From positions 6,572,001 to 6,636,000 of the forward strand of contig NZ_CP036401.1 of NCBI RefSeq assembly GCF_004322755.1: a DNA stretch of 64,000 nt. Direction: 5' to 3'. Below, in pieces: positions 46,484 through 55,105 of the stretch. Each line of letters begins with the position of its first letter. Within the stretch, counting starts at the first letter, position 1. A model generated the notes under the pieces. The model saw only the letters and a program-made list of their open reading frames with translations. It did not search any database and had not been told where the DNA came from. A program made the position numbers and the translations under genes. The stretch comes from Pseudoduganella albidiflava (GTDB taxonomy: Bacteria; Pseudomonadota; Gammaproteobacteria; Burkholderiales; Burkholderiaceae_D).

Positions 46484-46648
46484 GTTGGAATTTTGTTTTT
46501 CGATGTATTGATTTGGCTGCCAGAAAACCGCCTCCTCATAGGGGATTCGACAAAATCCAGATGCTTTTATGCCAAATATTGATTCCTATGACTTCCCTTA
46601 TTTTGCTAGACTTTGCCTACATGGTGCCTACACGGAAGGCGGCAGCAA

Positions 46649-47956
46649 ATGGCGAAGGTCAATTTCACAGCGGCCAGGGTGGGCAGTTTCGAGTGCGAAG
46701 CTGGCAAACAGCAGAGCATATTCTGGGATGCCAAAACGCCCGGTCTCGGCTTGCGTGTCACCGCCAGCGCCTCCCGGTCTTACATCTTCGAAACTCGCCT
46801 GAACGGGAAGACTCTCCGAGTCACCATTGGCGACACTCGTACTTGGACGGTAGGTAAAGCCCAGGCTGAAGCTACGCGCTACAAAGCATTGACCGACCAA
46901 GGCATTGACCCGCGCCAAGTGCGAGCAGCCCGGCAAGCGGCCCAAGAGGCGACTAAGGTGGAAGCCGCTGCTGCTGCGGTGCGCGACTCCGTGACCCTTG
47001 GTGCTGTCTGGCCGGTTTACGTCGCGGAGCGCACCCCGCATTGGGGAAAGCACCAGATAGCGGCGCACAGGAAAATAATTCAAGCTGGTGGCGAGAAGCG
47101 TAAGCGTAGCCCAAAGCTTACCGAGCCGGGCCCGCTGGCGACGCTGGCCAATGTACGCCTGATCGACCTGACGGCCGTGCATGTGGAAGCTTGGGCCAAG
47201 GCAGAGGCTTTGGCGCGACCGTCCAGCGGCCGGCTGGCCATGCGCCTGCTAAAAGCTTGCCTCAACTGGTGCACGCTACACCCAAGCTATTCCGTTATCG
47301 TGACCACGAACGCAGCGAAGAGCACCAAGGTCCGGGAGATACTGGGCAAGCCGAAAATGAAGCACGACCTATTACAGCGCGAGCAACTGGCCGCCTGGTT
47401 CGGGGCCGTCAAACAAATTGGAAATCCAGTCATCGCTGCCTATCTGCAAACTCTGCTGATTGTCGGCGCACGCCGCGAAGAACTAGCCAGTTTGCGCTGG
47501 GACGATGTCGATTTTCAGTGGTGCAGTATGAGGCTGAGCGACAAGATGGAAGATTTCCGTATGGTCCCGCTCACGCCGTATGTCGCGCAAATACTGTCCG
47601 CGCTGCCGCGCCGAAATGAATGGGTGTTCAGTAGCCCGGCTGTGAAGTCTGGACGTTTGGCCGAGCCGCGCATTGCTCACAATGAGGCGGTGGCCGTTGC
47701 CGGGTTGCCGCACTTGACATTGCATGGCCTGCGCCGCAGTTTCGCGACGCTGAGCGAGTGGACCGAGACGCCGGCCGGAATCGCGGCCCAAATTCAGGGG
47801 CATGCACCGCAGGGCGTGCGCGAACAGAATTACATTCGACGCCCGCTGGACCTGCTGCGCAAGTGGCATATCAAAATCGAGGGATGGATGCTGGAACAGG
47901 CTGGCGTGGACTTCGTACCAGCGCCAGCAGGATTGCGAGTGGTAACGTCCGGCTGA
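46649..47956 (+). CDS. int: Tyrosine-type island integrase
   Basis: Catalyses site-specific integration into tRNA-Thr. The 435-residue product has the N-terminal arm-binding domain (MAKVNFTAARVGSFECEAGK, then LGLRVTASASRSYIFETRL). It also has the central SAM-like domain and the catalytic domain with Arg in VGARREELASLRW, HxxR in HGLRRSFATLSE, His in QGHAPQG and Tyr in EQNYIRRPLD. It belongs to the P4-like integrase group by layout. GGAAGG precedes the ATG at 46649. It lies 165 bases from attL, the expected position, beside short CCTACA repeats that may be arm sites. Confidence 0.95.
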   Translation: MAKVNFTAARVGSFECEAGKQQSIFWDAKTPGLGLRVTASASRSYIFETRLNGKTLRVTIGDTRTWTVGKAQAEATRYKALTDQGIDPRQVRAARQAAQEATKVEAAAAAVRDSVTLGAVWPVYVAERTPHWGKHQIAAHRKIIQAGGEKRKRSPKLTEPGPLATLANVRLIDLTAVHVEAWAKAEALARPSSGRLAMRLLKACLNWCTLHPSYSVIVTTNAAKSTKVREILGKPKMKHDLLQREQLAAWFGAVKQIGNPVIAAYLQTLLIVGARREELASLRWDDVDFQWCSMRLSDKMEDFRMVPLTPYVAQILSALPRRNEWVFSSPAVKSGRLAEPRIAHNEAVAVAGLPHLTLHGLRRSFATLSEWTETPAGIAAQIQGHAPQGVREQNYIRRPLDLLRKWHIKIEGWMLEQAGVDFVPAPAGLRVVTSG

Positions 47957-48070
47957 CCGCATCCGTCACGATTTATAGCGCCAGTCTAGTTTTAGCGGAC
48001 GAAAAACCGGCTCCTTCACCGGCCTGACTGGTGCCCCAATTCATGAAGACCGACACCTGAAGGGGTGGCA

Positions 48071-48958
48071 ATGGATCAAGAAATCGTGATGATACTTCGG
48101 GATGTCGCAAGGCGCCTGGCATGGGAGTCGTCTGACGTTTCAGCAAAGTGGGAGATGGATGACTATGCGGCCGGCTTCGTGACAGCGAAACTTCGGGCAC
48201 TCCACCAGCAAGACAATTCGGGGGCGGCACTTATTGCCGAAGCTGAGCGTATCGTCTGGCGAACGGTTGAGAACGGCCAAGCATTTAACGAGCCTACCTC
48301 ATCTTTGATACCCACTTCCGAGCCATGGAAATCACTTCGCCTGGAACTGGCACACTATTTCGACATGCCGCTATTGGCGCTCCCGACGGAATTGCAGGAG
48401 CGCGTCAAGTCCAGTTTTTATCCTTTCCAGTGGGACGAGTTGGCACCGGAGAATAGGGAAAAACTGGCCTTTCAGTCCGATAGCAAGAATGATCCGGCCA
48501 AGGAAAGCGAGCGACAATACTGGCGGGAGCTTGGTTGCAAGATTGATGAGATAGAGCAGGAGATTGCCAAATGGACGGCCATGGATCATAAAGGTGTCCC
48601 GAGCGAAGCTGCGCTGCAAGATGAACGTCTGCTCTTACTCCGGGCGCAGCTTGATGAATTGAAGAAGAGCTGGCTCCGGCCATTCATTAAAACGACAACT
48701 GAAGATTCTCCCTTGCCGGAAGCGAGTGCGAAAATGTCGCCCGTTGAACGTAGAAAAGCTCTGGATATTTCTCGAGAACGCGGGTGCCGACGACGCATCA
48801 TCGAAAGTTGGAACAATATCGAGATGACACACGGACCGCGTCCTGGCGCACGCCAGGTTTTAAGGTATTTAAAACTAGATAAAGATGATGTTGAGCCACA
48901 GCTCAAAACCGTTCAGAATCATCTGATCGAATTGCGCAAGGAGGGGCTTATTCCTTGA
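48071..48958 (+). CDS. Island hypothetical protein with C-terminal HTH-like segment
   Basis: A 295-residue, mostly helical cytosolic protein. No family was recognised for the first two thirds. The last 70 residues (MSPVERRKALDISRERGCRR onward, ending TVQNHLIELRKEGLIP) look like a winged helix-turn-helix. A DNA-binding role is therefore possible, perhaps at the TTCCCG repeats just downstream of the gene. AAGGGG precedes the ATG at 48071. It lies between the integrase and the relaxase operon. Confidence 0.6.
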   Translation: MDQEIVMILRDVARRLAWESSDVSAKWEMDDYAAGFVTAKLRALHQQDNSGAALIAEAERIVWRTVENGQAFNEPTSSLIPTSEPWKSLRLELAHYFDMPLLALPTELQERVKSSFYPFQWDELAPENREKLAFQSDSKNDPAKESERQYWRELGCKIDEIEQEIAKWTAMDHKGVPSEAALQDERLLLLRAQLDELKKSWLRPFIKTTTEDSPLPEASAKMSPVERRKALDISRERGCRRRIIESWNNIEMTHGPRPGARQVLRYLKLDKDDVEPQLKTVQNHLIELRKEGLIP

Positions 48959-48960
48959 AA

Positions 48961-49000
48961 AATTCCCGGGAAATTCCCGGTTGCATCCTAGTTTCCCGTG
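48961..49000. repeat. TTCCCG repeats upstream of the relaxase operon
   Basis: AATTCCCGG occurs at 48961-48969 and 48972-48980 (11-base period), with a weaker AGTTTCCCGTG at 48990-49000. The placement between the HTH-like gene and the relaxase operon suggests an operator or part of a transfer origin; this is inference. Confidence 0.5.
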
Positions 49001-49060
49001 AGGCTCAGCGCGGCAATATAGGATAGGAGAATCTGCCCATCAATTCCATGAAAGGGAAAG

Positions 49061-49285
49061 ATGATGCAGACAATTCAACTGCCGCCAGCCTTGGCAACAG
49101 TCGCCAATGGCCGCGACCACATAACAACGGCTGAGTTCGCGCACGCTATGTGCCGAGCAACCCAGACCGTCCTCAAGAACCACTGCCTTACCGGCGAATG
49201 CTTCGGCATCCGTCCAATCAAGCGCGGGAAATTACTACTCTGGCCTGTTGCCGCTGTCGCCAACATCTTGAACGGCGGTGCGTAA
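49061..49285 (+). CDS. Small hypothetical protein of the mobilisation operon
   Basis: A 74-residue protein (MMQTIQLPPALATVANGRDH) with TTAEFAHAMCRATQTVLKNH followed by a basic strand (IRPIKRGKLLLWPVAAV). The layout resembles small helix-turn-helix, excisionase-like proteins of mobile elements. AAAGGG precedes two adjacent ATGs; either could be the start. The stop overlaps the next start by one base. Confidence 0.6.
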   Translation: MMQTIQLPPALATVANGRDHITTAEFAHAMCRATQTVLKNHCLTGECFGIRPIKRGKLLLWPVAAVANILNGGA

Positions 49286-49509
49286 TGGCGCGCCTACAAC
49301 CTAAGCCAATAAAGGAAAAGGCCAGTCGCCACCAAGCAGAACCGGACCTCTTCGAAACGGCAAAAACTCCCAAGCGTTCGGCACCGGCCATAATCCACTG
49401 CCTGCACGCTGCCGCACTGCGCTTACTGACACCGCCAATGGCCGACCTGCCGCTGATGCTGGCGTTGGCGTTGGCGTTGGCTTACGCAGCATGTAGAGGA
49501 TTCGTATGA
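49285..49509 (+). CDS. Small protein upstream of the relaxase
   Basis: A 74-residue protein. The basic N-terminal half (MARLQPKPIKEKASRHQAEP) is followed by a hydrophobic C-terminal segment (ADLPLMLALALALAYAAC), which includes a short GCGTTGG-type triplet run. Overlaps on both sides (TAATG and ATGA) support cotranslation with the relaxase. No family was recognised. Confidence 0.5.
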   Translation: MARLQPKPIKEKASRHQAEPDLFETAKTPKRSAPAIIHCLHAAALRLLTPPMADLPLMLALALALAYAACRGFV

Positions 49510-50459
49510 CTGATTCACTGTTTTTGCGGCTCAAGAGTTTGAACACTCGTACCGTGCGTGGTGTCACGTCGCCAAAAAACATCATCAAGGTGGCGGCCAT
49601 GCACAACCTGCGGGAGTTACAGGCTGAATTGGGTGCAAGCGCAGCCAGTGGAATCAACCCTGCGCGAACGGCCCTAAACTACATGTTGCGGGGCCCTACT
49701 ACTGCCGCCGGCGTGGCCGAGCAGGCGCAGGCTCTGCTCGGCCACGCCGGCGTCAAGAAACTGCGTCGCGATGCCGTCATGGCGCTGGAACTGGTCTTCA
49801 GTCTTCCGACTCACAGCGCGGTCGGGCATCGCGAGTATTTCATCGCCGCCGTTGCATGGGCAGGCCACTTTTTCAAAGTCCCCATCATCAGCGCCGTTGT
49901 CCACATGGATGAAGCCGCACCGCATTGCCACGTCCTGCTGCTGCCCTTGGTCGCCGGTCGGCTGCAGGGTGGCGCACTTGCTGGCGGTCCCAAAAAAATC
50001 AAGAAGATGCTGGCCGACTTCCAGCAGCAGGTTGGCCAACGCTTCGGGTTGGTGCACCAGCCACGCGCAAGGCGGCTCGGCAAGCCGACCAGCGACGCGG
50101 CTGGGCATGCGGTGCTGGAAGCATTGAAATCGCACCCGGAGCTTTTAAACGAACCTGCCGTGTGCGATACGCTGATTGCTGTGTTGGGTCAGCACCATGA
50201 GATTCTGATTCCCTTGCTGGGCCTGAAGCTGCCGGTACTGGCAAAGCGCAAGGCAAAAAGCTTCGCGGCCATCATGACGGCACCGTGCAAACCAGAGCGA
50301 AAGACGCGAGCGTTCAAGTCTATAGATGTTGCGGAGTCGATGTGTATAGATGTTGTCTCAAGCAGCGCCGATACTGGCCGCCAAAATTCGACAACATCTA
50401 TGCTCTGTATAGACGTTGCCCCCATGCCGGTTGCGGATATGCTGGACGAAGTGGCATAG
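49506..50459 (+). CDS. MobV-like (Pre/Mob) relaxase
   Basis: Would nick one strand at a transfer origin to start mobilisation. The 317-residue product has an N-terminal NLRELQAELGASAASGINPA and LNYMLRG region like the MobV family. The metal-binding histidine motif VHMDEAAPHCHVLLLPL corresponds to HxDE...PHxH. The C-terminal third carries repeated SIDVA/CIDVV units encoded by TATAGATGTTG repeats. The frame ends at an amber codon, after which a matching C-terminal extension continues in the same frame, so the protein may be truncated. Nicking activity is inferred from the motif only. Confidence 0.82.
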   Translation: MTDSLFLRLKSLNTRTVRGVTSPKNIIKVAAMHNLRELQAELGASAASGINPARTALNYMLRGPTTAAGVAEQAQALLGHAGVKKLRRDAVMALELVFSLPTHSAVGHREYFIAAVAWAGHFFKVPIISAVVHMDEAAPHCHVLLLPLVAGRLQGGALAGGPKKIKKMLADFQQQVGQRFGLVHQPRARRLGKPTSDAAGHAVLEALKSHPELLNEPAVCDTLIAVLGQHHEILIPLLGLKLPVLAKRKAKSFAAIMTAPCKPERKTRAFKSIDVAESMCIDVVSSSADTGRQNSTTSMLCIDVAPMPVADMLDEVA

Positions 50460-50675
50460 CCAGCGATGGCTGAACTGGACATGGAACTGGCAGCGCAGCA
50501 ACGTTGCGATGGCAAAGCCGACCTGCCGGGCGCAGGAGAGTCCAGCGCATTTTGTCATCACTGGAATTCGATGGTTGCGGATATGCCGCATGAGGCGGCA
50601 TATCCGGCAATGGCTGATTTGATTGCGCAATTGCAAGAACTGGACATGGATGCCCCGTATTACGTCATGCAGTAA
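50460..50675 (+). pseudogene. In-frame C-terminal extension of the relaxase after an amber codon
   Basis: The reading frame continues after TAG 50457-50459 for 71 codons (PAMAELDMELAAQQRCDGKA onward). It contains a second copy of the sequence that spans the stop: VADMLDEVA-stop-PAMAELDME in the first copy and VADMPHEAAYPAMADL in the second. TAG in the first copy corresponds to TAT (Tyr) in the second, so the stop looks like a recent nonsense change. An ATG at 50466 could also start a separate 69-residue protein. Confidence 0.55.
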
Positions 50676-50736
50676 TACCAGATGAGGGGAGCGAAGCAGT
50701 ATCGCGGCCAGCATACAAATTACATCATGATGTAAT
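50658..50736. promoter_or_regulatory. Pair of related palindromes (operator-like)
   Basis: A perfect 18-bp palindrome ATTACATCATGATGTAAT (50719-50736) is preceded about 60 bases upstream by an imperfect relative, ATTACGTCATGCAGTAAT (50659-50676), at the end of the relaxase extension. Paired palindromes of this type are usual binding sites for ribbon-helix-helix or HTH regulators. No such regulator gene is adjacent. Confidence 0.5.
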
Positions 50737-50768
50737 CGGCGCGGCAGATTCGGGGACCCAGGAGCTGA

Positions 50769-50876
50769 ATCGTCCCGAACGAGCGCGCCATCATCTGCCT
50801 GATCGGCGTACTGATGTTCGAGCAGAACGACGAGTGGTCGCGGCGACGACGTTACGTGCAGCTCGGAGGACTGTAA
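50769..50876 (+). pseudogene. IS256-family transposase, C-terminal remnant
   Basis: The frame reads VPNERAIICLIGVLMFEQND followed by EWSRRRRYVQLGGL and a stop. This resembles the last 35 residues of IS256-type (mutator) transposases, which end in an LLEQNDEWAVQRARYM-like motif. Nothing of the rest of the element is present. Confidence 0.7.
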
Positions 50877-51001
50877 GTCTTGGGTGACTGTCGGCCAGCT
50901 CGGCTGTCTGTCGGATGAAGCGACACGACAGAAGAAGTCGCTTTCGTTGGCCTCGTTACCACATTTGACTTTCGCTCGCCGGTTAGTAAGCCTCCCGGCT
51001 A

Positions 51002-51364
51002 GTGCAGAAGGTGATGTTCGCCTGCGTCGGTTACATTCTCGGTTACACCCCGCGGCGTGCTTTTCCCGGTGTAACTTCGCATCCAGCAAGCGCTCTCCAA
51101 AACCTTCAGAGAAAAGACCACGGGCGCACCAGCAAGGGGCCAATGACGGCGATCCTGCCGCTGGACGAGCACGGCCAGCAAAAGACATGGCTGTTGACCG
51201 GGTGGGAAGAAGGCAAGCCCGATGGGGTCGGCGGGGTTGGTGCCCAATCCAGCACTACACAGAACGCCCTATCTTTAGTCGTGGCGACCTGGGAGCGAGC
51301 TTGCAAACCATTTACTGCAACCGTGTGGCGCCGTAAGCGCGAGGCCGCCCCTGAACGACAGTAA
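51002..51364 (+). pseudogene. Decayed tail of a large mobile-element protein
   Basis: One frame reads MTAILPLDEHGQQKTWLLTG followed by WEEGKPDGVGGVGAQSSTTQ. After a frame change the end reads PIFSRGDLGASLQTIYCNRV. The second segment resembles the C-terminus of large phage or plasmid polyvalent proteins. A related tail (TFSRGELGAGLSDPNRNR) lies at 63526-63579. The rest of 50877-51001 shows no gene. Confidence 0.45.
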
Positions 51365-51377
51365 GCGTGAAGCCAGT

Positions 51378-51406
51378 TTGACAGTTGCTTTGGCGTAAAC
51401 GATACT
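51378..51406 (+). promoter_or_regulatory. Promoter of the hsd operon
   Basis: A consensus TTGACA (51378-51383), a 17-base spacer and GATACT (51401-51406). Transcription would start near 51413, 51 bases before hsdM. Confidence 0.65.
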
Positions 51407-51463
51407 CTGGTTCGCGCGGATGATCTGCTGTTCGCCGCATCACTCCTCATCTCCAGCCTCAGA

Positions 51464-53923
51464 ATGCCAATCACACTGCCGCAACTAGAACGCCACTTAT
51501 TCAAGGCCGCTGACATCTTGCGCGGCAAGATGGATGCTTCAGAATTCAAAGAATACATCTTCGGAATGCTGTTCCTCAAACGTTGCTCGGACGTGTTTGA
51601 TCAGCGCCGCGAGCAGGTCCTGGCTCAGGAACGGGCAAGCGGTAAATCCGAATCCGAAGCACAGGAAAGTGCCAACCTCAAACGCTGGTACGGGCAGTCG
51701 TTTTATGTGCCCCCAACATCGCGATGGGATTATTTGGTTAACGAGGCCCACGTTGACGTGGGTGGTTTCCTCAATCGTGCACTCGGGGGACTTGAGAGCA
51801 ACAACTCCAGCTTGGCCGAGGTGCTGGAACATATCGACTTTTCACGCAAAGTCGGCCAGAGCAAAATCCCCGACATCAAGCTGCGACAGCTCATCAGCCA
51901 CTTCGGCATCTATCGCCTGCGTAACGAAGATTTCGAGTTCCCCGATCTACTAGGCGCGGCCTATGAATACCTGATCGGCGAGTTCGCAGACTCGGCCGGC
52001 AAAAAGGGTGGCGAGTTTTACACGCCACGCTCAGTCGTGCGCATGATGGTACGCCTAGTCAAGCCAGAGCAACATCACAGCATCTACGACCCGTGCGTGG
52101 GCTCGGGCGGTATGCTGATCATGGCCAAAGAGTACATCGACGAACATGGCGGCGATGGCACCCGCGCTGACTTGTGCGGCCAGGAGGCGAACGGCACCGT
52201 CTGGTCCATCGCCAAGATGAACATGCTCTTGCATGGCATCAGCAGCGCCGACTTGCGAAACGAGGACACCTTGGCCGAACCGCAGCACGTGGAAGGGGGC
52301 GAGTTGATGCGCTTTGACCGCGTGCTGTCGAATCCGCCTTTCTCGATCAACTGGGGCAGTGCCGACACTGACCGCGCCGGCCAGTCCGTATGGACCCCCA
52401 AGTTCCGCGCCGAGCGCTTCCGCTACGGCGAGGTGTCCCTGGGAAGTAAGAAGGCCGACCTGATGTTCCTGCAGCACATGGTGGCCGTGCTGCGCGACGG
52501 CGGCCAGCTTGCCACCGTGATGCCGCACGGTGTGCTGTTCCGTGGCGGCGAAGAGCGCGCCATCCGTGGCGCCATGATCGAGGCCGATCTGGTCGAAGCG
52601 GTGATCGGCTTGCCAGCCAACCTATTCTACGGCACAGGCATTCCCGCCTGCGTGCTGGTGCTGCGCCAGCGCCAGGGCAATGCCAGCGGCAAGGTGGGCG
52701 AGCGTCGTGGCCAAGTGTTATTCATCAACGCCGACCGCGAATATTTCGAGGGCCGCGCGCAGAACTACCTGCTGCCGGAACACATCGAAAAGATCGTCAA
52801 CACGTTCGAAAATTTCAAGGCCGAACCTGGTTTCTCCGCCATCATCAGCACGGCCACGCTGCGCGAGAACGACTACAACCTCAACATCCGCCGCTACGCC
52901 GACAACGCACCTGCGCCGGAGCAGCACGACGTGCGTGCGCACCTGCTGGGCGGTGTGCCCAAGGCCGAGGTGGCGGCCAAGGCCGACATGCTAGCCGCGC
53001 ACGGCCTCGACCCGCTGGCGCTTCTGGTGGAGCGAGACGCAAACTACTTCGATTTCGCGCCGCAGCTCACGACACGCCAGTCCATTAAGCCTGCCATCGA
53101 AACCAACCCCGGCCTGCTCCAGCGCGAACAGGCGGTGCGCGCCGCCTTCGCCGCATGGTGGCGTGAACATAGCCCGCGTATCACCTCAATTGCAGGCGCC
53201 GCCAGCTTGGTTGGCCTACGCAACGACCTGTTATACAGCTTCACCGAGGCCATGGAGCCCGCTGGCGTGCTTGGACGGTTCCAGGTGCGCGGCATCGTGG
53301 CCGGTTTTTGGGACGATGCTAAGTACGAGTTTATGACTCTGATGGCGCGCGGCCCCAAGGGTGTTGTCGACGCATGGCGCACCAGCATACTGGCGGCCAT
53401 GGACGACGAGCAAAGCAAGGACAAACCGCTCGAACACAAGCTGGTCAAGTTCCTGATGGCCGATTTCGTCGATGCGCAAGCCGCGCTGGATGCTCGCAAG
53501 GTCGAGTTGGACAGCCAGATCAAGGCCATAGCACTAAGCAAAGGTGCGGGTGAAGACGGCGACGAAGCCGAGGTTGCTGATGACGAGCCTGTTGTGGACG
53601 AGGCACAGGGGAAGGCGTGGAAGACGCAACTGGGCGCATTGAAGAAAGAGATCAAGGCGCAGGAGCAGGGCTTTACGGTGCGGCTTAATTCGGCTGTCGA
53701 TGGGCTCGATGATTCCAGCGCGGCTGACCTGCTGCTGACCATCTTGAGCAATGACATGGTGTCTATCCTGGAGCGTTGCATAGCCGCGCATCGGCTGCTA
53801 GTTGTTTCCGAGTTTGAAAACTGGTGGGACAAGTATCGAGTGACGCTGGCCGCATTGGAGCAAGAACGCAATATCGCCTCGACTACGCTGAGCGCATACC
53901 TTGGAGGGCTAGGTTATGTCTGA
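51464..53923 (+). CDS. hsdM: Type I restriction-modification DNA methyltransferase subunit
   Basis: N6-adenine methyltransferase of a type I system. The 819-residue product has the N-terminal HsdM_N domain ([20 protein letters not shown]) and the SAM-binding motif region [13 protein letters not shown]. The catalytic motif is NPPFSINW. It is longer than usual (about 500-550), with a C-terminal region (about 560-819) that contains an acidic segment ([20 protein letters not shown]) and a coiled coil. It overlaps hsdS by eight bases. No clear Shine-Dalgarno precedes the ATG. Confidence 0.96.
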   Translation: MPITLPQLERHLFKAADILRGKMDASEFKEYIFGMLFLKRCSDVFDQRREQVLAQERASGKSESEAQESANLKRWYGQSFYVPPTSRWDYLVNEAHVDVGGFLNRALGGLESNNSSLAEVLEHIDFSRKVGQSKIPDIKLRQLISHFGIYRLRNEDFEFPDLLGAAYEYLIGEFADSAGKKGGEFYTPRSVVRMMVRLVKPEQHHSIYDPCVGSGGMLIMAKEYIDEHGGDGTRADLCGQEANGTVWSIAKMNMLLHGISSADLRNEDTLAEPQHVEGGELMRFDRVLSNPPFSINWGSADTDRAGQSVWTPKFRAERFRYGEVSLGSKKADLMFLQHMVAVLRDGGQLATVMPHGVLFRGGEERAIRGAMIEADLVEAVIGLPANLFYGTGIPACVLVLRQRQGNASGKVGERRGQVLFINADREYFEGRAQNYLLPEHIEKIVNTFENFKAEPGFSAIISTATLRENDYNLNIRRYADNAPAPEQHDVRAHLLGGVPKAEVAAKADMLAAHGLDPLALLVERDANYFDFAPQLTTRQSIKPAIETNPGLLQREQAVRAAFAAWWREHSPRITSIAGAASLVGLRNDLLYSFTEAMEPAGVLGRFQVRGIVAGFWDDAKYEFMTLMARGPKGVVDAWRTSILAAMDDEQSKDKPLEHKLVKFLMADFVDAQAALDARKVELDSQIKAIALSKGAGEDGDEAEVADDEPVVDEAQGKAWKTQLGALKKEIKAQEQGFTVRLNSAVDGLDDSSAADLLLTILSNDMVSILERCIAAHRLLVVSEFENWWDKYRVTLAALEQERNIASTTLSAYLGGLGYV

Positions 53924-55103
53924 TTTGGGTGATTTGCTTTCACTTGAATACGGCGAACCCTTGCCATCCGAAATTCGGACTGGGCATGGATATCCAGTGT
54001 TCGGATCAAACGGAGAAGTTGGTCGACATGATAGTGTACTTATTGAAGGCCCTGGCATTATCGTCGGCCGAAAAGGCAGTGCAGGCAAAGTCTGCTGGAC
54101 GGATGAATCATTCTGGCCGATTGATACGACTTATTGGGTCAAATGCGAGTCTGACGATCAGCGCTGGCTTTACTGGTTACTATCATACTTGCCGTTAAGT
54201 CGGCTCGGTTCGTCAACAGGTGTACCTGGATTAAATAGGAATGACGTTTACACATTGCAAGTATTTGGACCACCTGGCAACGAACGGCGCAAAATTGCAA
54301 TGGTCCTCGATGCACTGGAGACCACCATTCGGCAGACCGAAGCGATCATCGAGAAGCTCAAGCAGGTCAAGCAGGGGCTGTTGCATGACCTGCTGACCCG
54401 TGGCATCGATGCCAACGGAGAACTACGCCCGCCTCAGAGCCAGACGCCGCATCTTTACAAGAACTCGCCGCTGGGTTGGATTCCAAATGACTGGCGTTCT
54501 GGTCAAATCGAAGAATTCGTAGATCGCATTATTGACTATCGTGGTAAGACGCCTGTGAAGTGTGCCTCAGGAATTCCTTTGATCACGGCGAAAAATGTTC
54601 GGTTGGGGTATGTCGATACTGAACCCCAGGAGTTCATCAGCGAGAGAACCTATGATGAATGGATGACAAGGGGAATCCCACAACAAGGGGACGTGCTTTT
54701 TACGATGGAGGCCCCGCTCGGTAATGTCGCCCAAATCGAGAGCGATGAGCGACTCGCATTTGCACAGCGCATGATTATTCTTCAGAGCGGTCAAAGTACT
54801 ATCAATACGTTTCTTAAATATTTATTGCTTGGTGAGCCGTTCCGTCGTCGCCTCTTCCGGATGGGCAGCGGTTCGACAGTGGAAGGTATTCAACAGTCGA
54901 CATTTCGAAAATTGGCAATTGCTGTTCCTATTTCGATGACAGAGCAACGCGAGATTGTACGGATCCTAGATGAGTCCAGTTCTGTGATCGATAGCGAAGC
55001 AAGTACCTTGAGCAAGTTAAAAAAAACCAAATCTGGTTTGATGGATGACCTCCTGACCGGTCGGGTCCGCATTGCGCCGATACTTGAAACAGCAGGCTCG
55101 TAG
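53916..55103 (+). CDS. hsdS: Type I restriction-modification specificity subunit
   Basis: Reads the bipartite DNA target for HsdM and HsdR. The 395-residue product has two target-recognition domains (about residues 1-125 and 165-345). Each is followed by a conserved helical spacer: [20 protein letters not shown] and [20 protein letters not shown], both leading to LLTG/LLTR. Base composition is lower in GC than its neighbours, common for hsdS recognition domains that are exchanged between strains. The target sequence cannot be predicted. Confidence 0.95.
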   Translation: MSDLGDLLSLEYGEPLPSEIRTGHGYPVFGSNGEVGRHDSVLIEGPGIIVGRKGSAGKVCWTDESFWPIDTTYWVKCESDDQRWLYWLLSYLPLSRLGSSTGVPGLNRNDVYTLQVFGPPGNERRKIAMVLDALETTIRQTEAIIEKLKQVKQGLLHDLLTRGIDANGELRPPQSQTPHLYKNSPLGWIPNDWRSGQIEEFVDRIIDYRGKTPVKCASGIPLITAKNVRLGYVDTEPQEFISERTYDEWMTRGIPQQGDVLFTMEAPLGNVAQIESDERLAFAQRMIILQSGQSTINTFLKYLLLGEPFRRRLFRMGSGSTVEGIQQSTFRKLAIAVPISMTEQREIVRILDESSSVIDSEASTLSKLKKTKSGLMDDLLTGRVRIAPILETAGS

Positions 55104-55105
55104 CC

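Noticed and set aside
50884..51336. 150-residue protein upstream of hsdM
   Set aside because: The translation changes character along its length and includes pieces of decayed genes in different frames; no start signal is visible.
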